DNA from: Anaerobutyricum hallii
GTDB taxonomy: Bacteria > Bacillota > Clostridia > Lachnospirales > Lachnospiraceae
DNA length: 64,000 bases
Direction: 5' to 3'
Assembly (NCBI RefSeq): GCF_900209925.1
Contig: NZ_LT907978.1
Span: 1,485,219 to 1,549,218, forward strand
Positions within the stretch are counted from its first letter, which is position 1. Every line of letters starts with the position of its first letter. This document shows, in pieces, positions 1 through 8,717 of this stretch. The position numbers were made by a program, and so were the translations under genes. The notes beneath the pieces were generated by a model. The model was not told where the DNA came from. It was given only the letters and a program-made list of their open reading frames with translations, and searched no databases.

Positions 1-1421
1 GCTTTGTTGTTAATAAAGCACTTTTTGAGAAATATAATATTCCTCTTCCTACAGATTATAAAAGCTTTGTTTCTGCATGTCAGGCATTTGAGAAGGTAGG
101 AATTCGAGGATTTGCTGCTGACTATTTTTATGATTATACTTGTATGGAAACGCTGCAGGGACTGTCTGCCTCAGAACTTTCCTCTACAAATGGACGCAAG
201 TGGAGAACAGCATATAGTGATCCGGCAAGTACAGAAAAAGTTGGACTTGATAATGTTGTCTGGCCGGATGCTTTTGATCGGATGGAACAATTTATTAAAG
301 ATACAAAACTTGGACCGGATGATCTTAAGCTTGATTATGATACGGTAGATAATTTATACCAGAATGGGAAACTTGCTATGTACTTTGGAAGTTCTGCCGG
401 AGTTAAGAAGTATAAAGATCAGGGAATAGATACCGTATTTCTGCCGTTTTTTGAACAGAATGGAGAAAAGTGGATAATGACTACTCCTTATTTTCAGGTT
501 GCTTTAAACAGTGAATTGGAAAAAGACGAGACACGCAAAGATAATGCGATGAAGGTTCTTAAGGTGATGCTTTCTGCAAAGGCACAGAATATAATTGCTG
601 ACGGACAGGATACGCTTAGTTACAGCCAGGATGTGCCTCTTCGTCTTACAGATTATCTAAAGGATGTAAAATCAGTAATCGAAGAGAATCATATGTATAT
701 TCGTATTGCTTCTAATGATTTTTTCAGTGTTTCCCAAGATGTGGTTTCAAAGATGATTACAGGTGAATATAACTCTCAGCAGGCATACAAAGCTTTTGAT
801 TCCATGCTTCGGCAATCGGAAGATACTTCTAACGAAAAAGTAGTTTTGAACTCCACGAAATCATATTCTAATTATTTTCATAGTGACGGAGGAAATGAAT
901 CGTATTCCGTAATGGCTAATACACTGCGCGGATGTTATAAAAGTGATGTCTTACTTGCAACCGGTAATAGTTTTACCGGCAGTGTGCTTCAGGCAGATTA
1001 TACAGAAAAGATGGCAGGAAATATGATTATGCCGAATGGTCTGTGTGCTTATAAAAAGAAAATGAATGGTGCAGAATTATTAAAAACAGTTCAATCTTTT
1101 GTGGAAGGTACAGAGGGAGGTTTCCAGCCTTTTAATAAAGGTTCCTTACCTGTTGTCAGTGGAGTTTCTATTGAAGTAAAGGAAAAGAATGGAAAGTATA
1201 CGCTGCTTAGGATTAAGAAAGACGGAAAGCAGATTAAAGAAGATGATACATTTACTGTGACTTGCCTTGCGACAGAGAATAATATGGCTCCTTTTCTTAC
1301 AGATGAGAACCATGGGTTTACAGAAGAGAAACAACGGGTAAAAGATACGTGGGTGAATTATGTGTTACAAGGTAATGCTGTACTTGCAGAGCCTGAACAA
1401 TATATTACTTTGAGGGAATAA
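1..1421 (+). CDS. Extracellular solute-binding protein fused to a 5'-nucleotidase C-terminal-like domain (5' truncated)
   Basis: The reading frame is open from base 3, so the gene starts upstream of the window; the visible part is about 472 codons. The first ~290 visible residues look like the C-terminal lobe of an ABC-type sugar-binding lipoprotein (family 1), with NKALFEKYNIPLPTDY, the usual hinge-proximal stretch. The last ~170 residues resemble the C-terminal domain of 5'-nucleotidases, with MNGAELLKTVQSF and a late DDTFTVTCLATENN stretch. The signal peptide and lipobox would lie outside the window. It ends 2 nt before the start of a sensor kinase with an extracellular sensing region, so this protein may present a ligand to that kinase (inference). 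The fusion architecture is read from sequence; the substrate is unknown. Confidence 0.75.
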   Translation, partial: FVVNKALFEKYNIPLPTDYKSFVSACQAFEKVGIRGFAADYFYDYTCMETLQGLSASELSSTNGRKWRTAYSDPASTEKVGLDNVVWPDAFDRMEQFIKDTKLGPDDLKLDYDTVDNLYQNGKLAMYFGSSAGVKKYKDQGIDTVFLPFFEQNGEKWIMTTPYFQVALNSELEKDETRKDNAMKVLKVMLSAKAQNIIADGQDTLSYSQDVPLRLTDYLKDVKSVIEENHMYIRIASNDFFSVSQDVVSKMITGEYNSQQAYKAFDSMLRQSEDTSNEKVVLNSTKSYSNYFHSDGGNESYSVMANTLRGCYKSDVLLATGNSFTGSVLQADYTEKMAGNMIMPNGLCAYKKKMNGAELLKTVQSFVEGTEGGFQPFNKGSLPVVSGVSIEVKEKNGKYTLLRIKKDGKQIKEDDTFTVTCLATENNMAPFLTDENHGFTEEKQRVKDTWVNYVLQGNAVLAEPEQYITLRE

Positions 1422-1423
1422 AG

Positions 1424-3364
1424 ATGACTGATACGAAGTATAGTATGAAAATGAAGAAACCGTTCAAAAGCAAACGAGCAGGAGCCTTATTTGCTGCTAT
1501 TGTTTTACTTATTGGAATTGTTACGGTCAGCATCCAGTATTTTAATTTTGTATCGCAGACGGTTTATCATGAAAGTGTTTCTCATTTGACTGAGATTTTT
1601 CATCAATCAAACAGTGCATTAAATGAGTTAGTCAATAAAAATCTGACGTATCTCCATATGTGGAGTGAATATTTACAGAATACTTCAAGTGAAAGTGAAA
1701 TTCGTGATTACATAGATAGAGCGCAGAAAGAGACGGAGTTTTCCAACTTTTATTTTCTGTCAGCCGAGGGAAATTATCAAACGGTGACAGGGGAAACAGG
1801 GTATCTTGGATTACAGGGAAATCTTGAAGATCAGATCACACAGAAGAAAGATATTATCATGAACGCAACCTTGCCTGGAAAGCCACAGTTACTTGTGTTT
1901 GCCTGCCCTGAAGTTTCTGGAACTTATCAGGGATTTGAATATGATGCTATTGCAGTTGCATATAACAATTCTGATATTGTAAAAGTACTGGATATCGCAG
2001 CCTTTGATGGGAGTACAAGCAGTTATGTCATTCAATCGGATGGACGTGTCATGATTAACCATGCTGTAAATACACAAAAAGATGTATATAACTTTTTGGC
2101 ATTTCTGAGAGAACATTCTGATCTTTCCGAAGAGAATATCCTCGCTCTTGCGAAGAAATTTCAACAGGAAAACAGTGGTGCAATGCTTGTAAATCTGGAT
2201 GGGAAGAAATACTATCTGATTTATGAAGCCGCAGAAATTATGAACTGGACATTACTGGGTATTGTTCCAGCAGATGTAGTCAATGCGAGTATGAATAATC
2301 TACAGTTTAGGAGCATGCTTATTATTGGCGGTATTGTATTCAGTGTTGCGGTCATTATTATTATAATCATTCTAAAAGAAAACAGATTGCGGCTGAAGAG
2401 AAAAGATACAGAAATTTTGTACAGAGACGAATTGTTTCAGAAATTATCGATGAATGTAGACGATGTTTTCCTTATGCTTGATGCAAAGACATCGAAAGTA
2501 GATTATGTGAGTCCGAATGTCGAAAAATTGCTTGGTATCACAGTAGAAGAAGTTCAGAAGGATATTCGTATTTTGGAAAAATTGCATCCGAAAGATTCTG
2601 AGGGAGAGAAGTCAAATTATCTGGAAAATCTTTTAGCAGATGAACAGTGTGAACGGGATTTTGAATATATTCATCAGAAGAACAAGGAGCGGCGATGGTT
2701 TCATATTATTGCAATGGGCAGCAATGTAGAAGGTAAAAAGAAATATATTCTGGTTATGTCGGACCGTACTGCTGATAAAAAAATGAATCAGGCGCTTTCA
2801 GAGGCTGTACGTGCAGCAGAAACTGCTAACCGGGCAAAAAGTACATTTCTTTCCAATATGTCCCACGATATCCGCACACCAATGAATGCGATTATCGGTT
2901 TTACTACACTGGCAGTAAGTAACATCAAGAATCAGGAAAAAGTACAGGACTATTTAAGCAAGATTCTCTCATCTAGTAATCATTTACTTTCTCTTATCAA
3001 TGATATTTTGGATATGAGCCGTATTGAGAGTGGAAAGATGCATTTAGAAGAAACAGAAGTCAATTTATCTGATCTGCTTCACGATCTGAAGACGATTATC
3101 GGTGGACAGATCCATGCAAAGCAGCTGGAACTTTACATGGATGCAATGGATATTCAGATGCCGGTTATGGATGGATACGAAGCTACCCGCCAAATTCGTG
3201 CAATCAATGATTCAGCATTAAGCAGAGTTCCGATTATTGCCATGACGGCAAATGCTTTTTCAGAGGACAAACAGACGGCAATTTCTGTAGGAATGAATGG
3301 TCATGTAGCAAAGCCAATTGATATAAATGTGCTTATGCCAATGATATTAAAATATATTAAGTAA
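1424..3364 (+). CDS. Hybrid sensor histidine kinase with internal deletion (no HATPase domain)
   Basis: The 646-residue protein has an N-terminal membrane segment (~20-40), an extracellular region like a dCache sensor (~45-290), a second membrane segment (~296-317), a PAS-like region (~335-445), and a HisKA dimerisation domain with MSHDIRTPMN (phospho-acceptor His near 481). After about residue 572 it jumps into the second half of a receiver domain (MDIQMPVMDGYEATRQIR). The ATP-binding HATPase domain and the first half of the receiver are missing. The junction falls on a short direct repeat ATGGAT (3137-3142 and 3146-3151). The frame stays open, so a stable protein is possible, but autophosphorylation is not expected. 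Start: GAGGGA ribosome binding site 5-6 nt upstream, directly after the binding-protein gene, hence co-transcribed. Confidence 0.8.
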   Translation: MTDTKYSMKMKKPFKSKRAGALFAAIVLLIGIVTVSIQYFNFVSQTVYHESVSHLTEIFHQSNSALNELVNKNLTYLHMWSEYLQNTSSESEIRDYIDRAQKETEFSNFYFLSAEGNYQTVTGETGYLGLQGNLEDQITQKKDIIMNATLPGKPQLLVFACPEVSGTYQGFEYDAIAVAYNNSDIVKVLDIAAFDGSTSSYVIQSDGRVMINHAVNTQKDVYNFLAFLREHSDLSEENILALAKKFQQENSGAMLVNLDGKKYYLIYEAAEIMNWTLLGIVPADVVNASMNNLQFRSMLIIGGIVFSVAVIIIIIILKENRLRLKRKDTEILYRDELFQKLSMNVDDVFLMLDAKTSKVDYVSPNVEKLLGITVEEVQKDIRILEKLHPKDSEGEKSNYLENLLADEQCERDFEYIHQKNKERRWFHIIAMGSNVEGKKKYILVMSDRTADKKMNQALSEAVRAAETANRAKSTFLSNMSHDIRTPMNAIIGFTTLAVSNIKNQEKVQDYLSKILSSSNHLLSLINDILDMSRIESGKMHLEETEVNLSDLLHDLKTIIGGQIHAKQLELYMDAMDIQMPVMDGYEATRQIRAINDSALSRVPIIAMTANAFSEDKQTAISVGMNGHVAKPIDINVLMPMILKYIK

Positions 3365-3426
3365 TGTTAAACCGATTAAAAATAGAGTTAATATAATAGC
3401 ATCGTATAATTTTCATATAATTTTCC

Positions 3427-3456
3427 TTGACAAATTATAGTAGCTTGGGGTATATT
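3427..3456 (+). promoter_or_regulatory. Sigma-A-type promoter for the FUSC-like gene
   Basis: TTGACA at 3427-3432 and TATATT at 3451-3456, separated by 18 bp. It lies 55 bp upstream of the chosen start of the membrane protein gene. This also argues against the upstream in-frame codon at 3455, which would overlap the -10 box. Confidence 0.6.
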
Positions 3457-3511
3457 GTATTCCACTTTGACAATACATTCATTTTATGAAATGAGAAAAG
3501 GTGGGAAATTT

Positions 3512-4573
3512 ATGACATTTTATCAAGAGCTGCAGCTTAGCTCAACTGGTTCAAAAGAATTAATTAAAAAGACAACAGACCCAAAGGAAAAGAGAAGGCA
3601 CATCTTAATTTATAATGTTAAGGTATATCTTGTCGTAGCCTTCTGTTTTGCCTTAGTAACGCTGTTTAGCACAGTATTTGGTTCCGGAAATAGTGTAGCT
3701 GGTGTAGTTGTCTTATTAGCATTACTTGTTCTTCGACAGGCAGATTTCGGAATTAAAACAACACATGGTCTTTTGTGCATTGCAGGGATATTTGGAATTC
3801 TTATTGTAGGACCAAGACTTACTAACACTTTAGCCCCGATACCGGCATTCTTTATGAATCTGGTCTTCATTATGTTATTAATGATTCTTGGCTGCCATAA
3901 TATCATTATGTTCAACCATTCGACTTTTGTGTTAGGATATTTGTTATTACAAGGATATGATGTGACAGGCGAAGAATATATTTTACGAATTGCCAGCTTA
4001 CTGATTGGAATGATCATTTGTATGGCTGTATTTTATAAAAACCAGAAAAACCGCCCATATCGCAGAACTTTTCTTGATTTATTCCGAGAATTTAATCTTC
4101 GTTCCGCAAGAAACTGGTGGTATGTACGCCTGACTGTAATTGTTTCTACGGCTTTGCTAATTATGTCATTATTAGGATTACCACGTGCAATGTGGGCAGG
4201 AATTGCCTGTATGTCCGTTTGCCTGCCATTTTCCAGTGATCTTGTGGCAAGAGCGAAACTAAGAGGACCATATAATATTTTAGGTTCTCTGATTTTTGTA
4301 ATCCTTTATCTTGTACTGCCAAAGTCAATGTATCCATATATTGGAATTATCGGAGGAATCGGTGTCGGTTATTCCGCAGGATATGCATGGCAGACAGTAT
4401 TTAATACCTTTGGAGCATTGTCTATTGCTTCTAACCTGTTTGGCATGACTGGAGCAGTAATTCTTCGTATTGGAGCGAATGTATTTGCTTCTGTTTATAC
4501 TGTAGTAATGGACAAATTATTAAATAAATTTTTCGAAAATTCAATCGAGCTATCTCCGGAATATAACTCGTAA
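3512..4573 (+). CDS. FUSC-family (aromatic acid exporter-like) membrane protein
   Basis: About 353 residues with two clusters of hydrophobic helices: ~35-165 (several segments) and, after a basic cytoplasmic stretch (KNQKNRPYRRTFLDLFREF), another cluster at ~215-330. This duplicated 4+4 helix pattern with a WAGIACMSV-type motif at the start of the second half matches fusaric-acid-resistance (FUSC) membrane proteins, which are proposed aromatic-acid or detoxification exporters. The start at 3512 is preferred because AAAGGTGGG lies 7 nt upstream; the longer frame from 3455 overlaps the promoter. It has no adaptor or outer-membrane partner, as expected in a Gram-positive host. The substrate is unknown. 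Confidence 0.6.
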   Translation: MTFYQELQLSSTGSKELIKKTTDPKEKRRHILIYNVKVYLVVAFCFALVTLFSTVFGSGNSVAGVVVLLALLVLRQADFGIKTTHGLLCIAGIFGILIVGPRLTNTLAPIPAFFMNLVFIMLLMILGCHNIIMFNHSTFVLGYLLLQGYDVTGEEYILRIASLLIGMIICMAVFYKNQKNRPYRRTFLDLFREFNLRSARNWWYVRLTVIVSTALLIMSLLGLPRAMWAGIACMSVCLPFSSDLVARAKLRGPYNILGSLIFVILYLVLPKSMYPYIGIIGGIGVGYSAGYAWQTVFNTFGALSIASNLFGMTGAVILRIGANVFASVYTVVMDKLLNKFFENSIELSPEYNS

Positions 4574-4577
4574 AAAT

Positions 4578-4664
4578 ACTTATCCCCTTAGTAGGATTGA
4601 AGAAGCATATGAACTCTTTGAAAATAAAAGAGATGGGGTCATCAAAGTTGCTGTGGAATGTTGA
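4578..4664 (+). pseudogene. C-terminal remnant of a zinc-dependent alcohol dehydrogenase
   Basis: Between two genes, the frame starting at 4578 reads 28 codons containing SRIEEAYELFENKRDG and ending VIKVAVEC before TGA. This is the usual C-terminal tail of Zn-dependent medium-chain dehydrogenases (the segment after the last strand). No start codon or upstream catalytic part is present, so it is a leftover of a deleted or displaced gene. Confidence 0.6.
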
Positions 4665-4714
4665 TGAGAAGCTTTTTTAGAAAGAATGAAAACAGCAGAT
4701 ATGGAGGATGAAAA

Positions 4715-5230
4715 ATGCAGACAATAACATCAGCTTACGCAAATAAAATGCTTAAGAGTTTGGAAGAAGATAAGGCTTTCTGGGTAAATAAAGAAGCAGC
4801 ATCAAGTACGTATGTCGCTGCTATTAATGAAGATCCGGTTATACCAGAATATGATTATTCAGAAGTGGCATCCATGATTACAGCTATTGATGAAAAGATT
4901 GCGATCATCAAGCATGCATTAAATATAACAAATGCAACTGCAAAGGTTCAGGTAGGCAACTCAGAAATGAGCATTGATACCATTCTTATCAAGATGGCGC
5001 AGTTAAATAAAAGAAAAGGTGTACTGGATCAGATGCGTAAACAGCTTCCGAAATCAAGACAGGAACAACATTCCTATACATCCAGAAATACTGTTCCGGA
5101 GTACAGATATATTAACTACGATTTGGAATTAATAAAGCAGGAGTATGAGAATGTATCCAAGACCATTATGGAAATGCAGATGGCTTTGGATAAATACAAT
5201 CAGACAGTACAGTTTGAAGTAGACATCTAA
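4715..5230 (+). CDS. Conserved small protein resembling the DIP1984/DUF6847 type
   Basis: A 171-residue soluble, charged, mostly helical protein with no signal peptide or membrane segment. The middle (VAAINEDP, DYSEVASMITAIDEKI, IIKHALNITNAT, LAQLNKRK-like stretch, then LDQMRKQLP) recalls small proteins annotated as DIP1984 or DUF6847 family, for which no function is established. A strong GGAGGATG ribosome binding site sits 5 nt before ATG. A perfect hairpin terminator follows about 200 bp downstream. The family call is tentative; the coding call is firm from the ribosome binding site and composition. Confidence 0.7.
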   Translation: MQTITSAYANKMLKSLEEDKAFWVNKEAASSTYVAAINEDPVIPEYDYSEVASMITAIDEKIAIIKHALNITNATAKVQVGNSEMSIDTILIKMAQLNKRKGVLDQMRKQLPKSRQEQHSYTSRNTVPEYRYINYDLELIKQEYENVSKTIMEMQMALDKYNQTVQFEVDI

Positions 5231-5426
5231 AATTACTTTCCGTACAGGGCATCTTTAAATTGATAATGGTTCAAGAAGTTTTTGTTTAGAGTTAAAGTGT
5301 ATCTGTTATAAGTTATTCGTTATCGGTTTTATGTTCAAAGAAAAGATAAAAAGGGTGTAATTTTTTAACAGAGCCTTGTAGAAAACCTGCGGGAAACTGC
5401 GTGTGGAGGTTCGGTTCTAAGCACAG

Positions 5427-5463
5427 GCTGCGGGAAATCTTTGGATTTCCCGCAGCAATTTTT
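5427..5463. terminator. Strong 13-bp hairpin terminator between convergent genes
   Basis: A perfect 13-bp stem (5427-5439 with 5444-5456) with a 4-nt loop, followed by AATTTTTATTT on the + strand. It can stop the upstream + strand gene, and probably also backs up the end of the minus-strand surface protein gene beyond it. Confidence 0.85.
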
Positions 5464-5507
5464 ATTTATGCCTTCAGATGAAGAACTCTCCCTGTAGCAA
5501 ATCAGAA

Positions 5508-6512
5508 TTATTGTTTATACCAAAACTGTAGAATCTTATAAGTCCATCTTGTCGGTTTACTTACCGGATATTTTCCAAAGTAGATTTTAACAGTTTTTGA
5601 TTTACCAGGTTTTAGGTTTACAGTAAGTGTTTTTGTCTTTTTTGGGCGGCAATCATCTAAAACATCATCAAAGAATAATGTAGAAGACAGCTTAACTTTG
5701 GTTATAGGGTATTGTGTTTTATTTGTCAGTTTAATTTTTACAGTAGATTCTCCATGTAAGTTTCCGTAATCAAGTCCTGCCTTTTTCGACTTTAATTGAC
5801 TGAATTTCGGTTTTGGCTTCGCCTTTTTTACAGTAATTTTTATTTTCTGTTTTTTTCCGTTAATAGTAGCAGTGATTGTTGCTTTTCCAGCTTTTTTAGG
5901 AATTAGTTTTTCACCAGATACTTTTATAATTTTTTTATTGCTTGATTTTATTTTCTTTATCTCAGGTTTGTTTCCTCGAAATGTAATAAAATGACGGATA
6001 GAATATTTCTGTCCCTTTGTCATTGTACCCGTTTTATCACTAAAAGAAGCAATGGACTTTTTTACCGTAACATGGATAACTTTAGTAATCGTTTTGTACT
6101 TAATAGTTATCGCAGCCGTTCCAACTTTTTTTGCAGATAATTGAATACCAACATCCATATCAGGATCATAAGAACCAAAATCCATGTTGTCTACTCCAAA
6201 AATATCCACAACGGAAGGATCAGAGGAAGTAACTAGTACATTATAGGATGGGACTCTCTGCACATCTGGATCATTTATTTTCGCAATAATTACATTGTAA
6301 TCACCGGGATACATATTTTTTAAATCAGCAATCCGGGTCGTATCAAGCCACATTTGTAAATTAGGATCCCAGGTTCCTTTTGCCTGTGCCGGAGCAGAGA
6401 AACTCAGACACAGAATTAAAAGTGGGATAAGTAAAAAGATTCGTTGGATTCCAAAGATGAAATATAAAAGATTCTTTAATTCCTGTTCACTTTTTTTGTT
6501 TAACATGTTCAA
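5508..6512 (-). CDS. Secreted surface protein with bacterial Ig-like (Big-2-type) repeats
   Basis: The protein is 334 residues. A signal peptide is visible: a charged start, a hydrophobic stretch (IFLLIPLLILCLSFS) and a likely signal peptidase site after APAQA near residue 44. The mature part has Big-2-like strands: VTSSDPSVVDIFGVD, KKVGTAAITIKYK, a second unit with IKSSNKKIIKVSGEKL and PKKAGKATITATINGKKQ, then a lysine-rich C-terminal beta domain. There is no sortase motif, membrane anchor or SLH domain at the C-terminus, so it is probably released or held non-covalently. The ribosome binding site is AAAGGGGG just upstream. Its role (adhesion or cell-surface scaffold) is inferred only from domain type. 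Confidence 0.75.
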   Translation of the reverse strand: MNMLNKKSEQELKNLLYFIFGIQRIFLLIPLLILCLSFSAPAQAKGTWDPNLQMWLDTTRIADLKNMYPGDYNVIIAKINDPDVQRVPSYNVLVTSSDPSVVDIFGVDNMDFGSYDPDMDVGIQLSAKKVGTAAITIKYKTITKVIHVTVKKSIASFSDKTGTMTKGQKYSIRHFITFRGNKPEIKKIKSSNKKIIKVSGEKLIPKKAGKATITATINGKKQKIKITVKKAKPKPKFSQLKSKKAGLDYGNLHGESTVKIKLTNKTQYPITKVKLSSTLFFDDVLDDCRPKKTKTLTVNLKPGKSKTVKIYFGKYPVSKPTRWTYKILQFWYKQ

Positions 6513-6561
6513 TTCCCCCTTTTTATGAAATGAATTTCCAAAGCCTTCCCTTCATTTGCTT

Positions 6562-7056
6562 TTATAGGATCGTTATAACTGCCGATATTCTTATCAGTGC
6601 AAATATAATAGCCAGTACTCCGATTCCAAAAAACAACAAACTAAAGAAACGATTACCTCCACCTGTTATATCGTTTAAGGTTTCTGTTACATCCGCTGGA
6701 TTTTTTGGATTATAATATCCAGGGTATTCTTTTCCGATAGGATACTGATCGATAGAACTTCCTATACGGGTATGATATTCATATCGTTGACCATTTACCC
6801 TATACTCGTAAACTGGAGTATAAGAGGTAACAGAAATTCTGCTTTCTGGTCCCTGTTCGTTTGAATTTGTTTCTTCCCATTCATTTTTTTCTACTCTGAT
6901 TACACGCAATGTGGTATGTCCTGTGTAACGCTGCTGATATTCTTCATTTTTTTTAGCTGCGTTGTTCCACAGTTTTTTTCCAAACCAGACAAACAGGAAT
7001 CCTAAAAGCAGCGGGAGTGCCGCTAAAATAAAAGAATAAATATGAAAATATGTCAT
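6562..7056 (-). CDS. DUF3592-type membrane protein
   Basis: About 164 residues: an N-terminal membrane helix (ILAALPLLLGFLFVWFG, ~8-25), an extracytoplasmic beta-rich middle containing YTPVYEYRVNGQRYEY and PIGKEYPGYYNPKNPAD, and a C-terminal helix (~138-160). The pattern of two flanking helices and a middle ending in YYNPKNP is characteristic of DUF3592 proteins, whose function is unknown. The start at 7056 was chosen because GGAGGGG lies just upstream; the longer frame to 7134 would translate a non-coding repeat. That repeat (7077-7135) sits in the presumed 5' UTR. Confidence 0.75.
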   Translation of the reverse strand: MTYFHIYSFILAALPLLLGFLFVWFGKKLWNNAAKKNEEYQQRYTGHTTLRVIRVEKNEWEETNSNEQGPESRISVTSYTPVYEYRVNGQRYEYHTRIGSSIDQYPIGKEYPGYYNPKNPADVTETLNDITGGGNRFFSLLFFGIGVLAIIFALIRISAVITIL

Positions 7057-7076
7057 AGTTCCCCTCCTCGTATATC

Positions 7077-7135
7077 TATGTACTCTTGGAGTCTTTCTTG
7101 CAAAATCAAGCACAAAAAGCTTCCGAGAGTACATA
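7077..7135 (-). repeat. Palindrome-ended dispersed repeat, copy A (5' UTR of DUF3592 gene)
   Basis: A 59-bp element with inverted ends TGTACTCT/AGAGTACA. Read on the minus strand it matches copy B (10577-10635) at most positions, including the core GTGCTTGATTTTGCAAGAAA. In both places the element ends 20-23 nt before a start codon, in the same orientation relative to the gene, and is followed by GGAGGGG. A shorter variant lies at 24165-24207. The arms can fold into a long imperfect hairpin. Function unknown. Confidence 0.7.
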
Positions 7136-7408
7136 TCTTATTTTGAAAATAGTTTCTATATGTTTATTATAAAAAAATATTTTTATAAAAACAGTGTCTT
7201 ACAGTCACTATTTTGTTGGATATAGCTATTCACTTGCAAAACTATATGATCATTGGAATCATTTGTAAATAGTGCTGGAAGTAAAAAGAAAATCATGCTA
7301 TAGTAGACAAGGCAGAAAATATAGTAGTTGCTGAAGAAAGTTACATACTTTCATAAAAACAGTAGATAGTTAATAATGGTTCAAAATAAATAATAAGGTG
7401 GCGTACAT

Positions 7409-8299
7409 ATGAAACAAGATACTTTAGAAGGAAAAGCGAAAACAAAAAATGGTGTTAAACGATTATGCTTTTCCATTGTCTGCATTCTTCTTGAAGTGAT
7501 TTTCATTATTGTTATGGTGACACGCTTGAATGAATATGCAGAAGTTGTAAATTTATTCACCAGGATTTTCAGTGGTATTTTAGTTTTGGGATTATATGCA
7601 TCCGATAAGACCTCTTCCATGAAAATGCCCTGGGTTATTTTAATTTTAATTTTTCCTGTTATGGGGGTTGGATTGTATTTACTAATCGGTTTAAACGGTG
7701 GCACCCATAAAATGAGGGAGCGATATGCTGAGATTGATAAAATATTATTACCTATGCTTCCGGATAATCAAGAGAGTTTAAACAGGATAAAAGAAAAGAT
7801 TCCAAAGGCTGGAAATATAGCAGATTATATATACAGGAATTCGCAGTATCCTATTTATCAGAATACAGATATTGTCTATTATGATGAGGCTGTGAAAGGA
7901 TTAGAAGCACAGCTTGAAGATCTGTCAAAAGCACAGAAATTTATTTTTATGGAATACCACGCAATAGAAGATGCCGAAGCGTGGCATAAAATACAAAGTG
8001 TCTTGGAGGAACGAGTAAAAGCAGGTGTTGAAGTTCGAGTTTTCTATGATGATATGGGCTCGATTGGTTTTATTACTACAGATTTTGTTAAAAAAATGGA
8101 ACGGATAGGGATTCATTGCCGGGTTTTTAATCCATTTATGCCCGGATTAAATTTATTTTTAAATAATCGTGATCATAGAAAAATAACGGTTATTGATGGA
8201 AAAATTGGATTTACAGGTGGTTATAATCTTGCAAATGAATATTTTAATTATACACATCCGTATGGGCAGTGGAAAGATTATAATGGTCTCATAAATTAA
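7409..8299 (+). pseudogene. cls: Cardiolipin synthase, 5' part (interrupted by IS3-family element)
   Basis: Residues 1-290 of a cardiolipin synthase, which joins two phosphatidylglycerol molecules at the membrane. Two N-terminal membrane helices (~17-40 and ~70-90) are followed by a phospholipase D domain with the first HKD motif in NNRDHRKITVIDGKIGFTGG. The native frame ends in GQWKD at 8278; the last codons, YNGLIN and the stop, are supplied by the inserted element. The rest of the gene, with the second HKD motif, resumes at 9642. Start: AAGGTGG upstream of ATG. Because the two active-site motifs form one catalytic centre in this family, the truncated product should be inactive (inference). 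The host presumably has another cls copy elsewhere. Confidence 0.85.
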
Positions 8300-8369
8300 G
8301 ACACTTTTTCGGACAGTTTTTAATGAATCTGATATACTTAAACCAGTATGAAAGAAAGGATCCATTATC

Positions 8370-8717
8370 ATGTCCAGACAAAGAAGAAATTTTAATGCCA
8401 AATTCAAATCAGACCTTGTAATTGAGCTGCTTAAGGGTGAGAAAGATCTCAATACCCTTGCAACTGAAAATAACATCCAACCAAATCTGCTCCGCAACTG
8501 GAAAAAAGAGTTCTTGAACAATGCTTCGGTTGTGTTCGACGACAAGCGTGAGGAAAACCTCAAAGAAAAGCTTGCCGAAGAGCGTAAGGAGAAAGCGGAG
8601 TATGCCAAAAAGGTTGGTCAGTTAACCATGCAGGTTGACTGGCTCAAAAAAAAATCTGAAGAAATTTGTGGACCTGACTACGAGAGTAAGTTTAGTCCAA
8701 AACCTTTTGACGACTAA
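8370..8717 (+). CDS. IS3-family transposase OrfA
   Basis: The 115-residue protein has an N-terminal helix-turn-helix (FNAKFKSDLVIELLKGEKDL through NNIQPNLLRNWKKEF) that would bind the element ends, and a C-terminal coiled coil (EENLKEKLAEERKEKAEY...QVDWLKKKSEE) for multimerisation. GAAAGGA precedes the ATG. It overlaps OrfB by about 80 nt and contains a run of nine A at 8646-8654. OrfA and OrfB normally combine by ribosomal frameshifting; see the separate finding about the unusual relative frame here. Confidence 0.85.
   Translation: MSRQRRNFNAKFKSDLVIELLKGEKDLNTLATENNIQPNLLRNWKKEFLNNASVVFDDKREENLKEKLAEERKEKAEYAKKVGQLTMQVDWLKKKSEEICGPDYESKFSPKPFDD

Noticed and set aside
7077-7135. N-terminal extension of the DUF3592 protein to 7134
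   Set aside because: The extra residues are translated from the dispersed repeat, and a strong GGAGGGG site supports the start at 7056.
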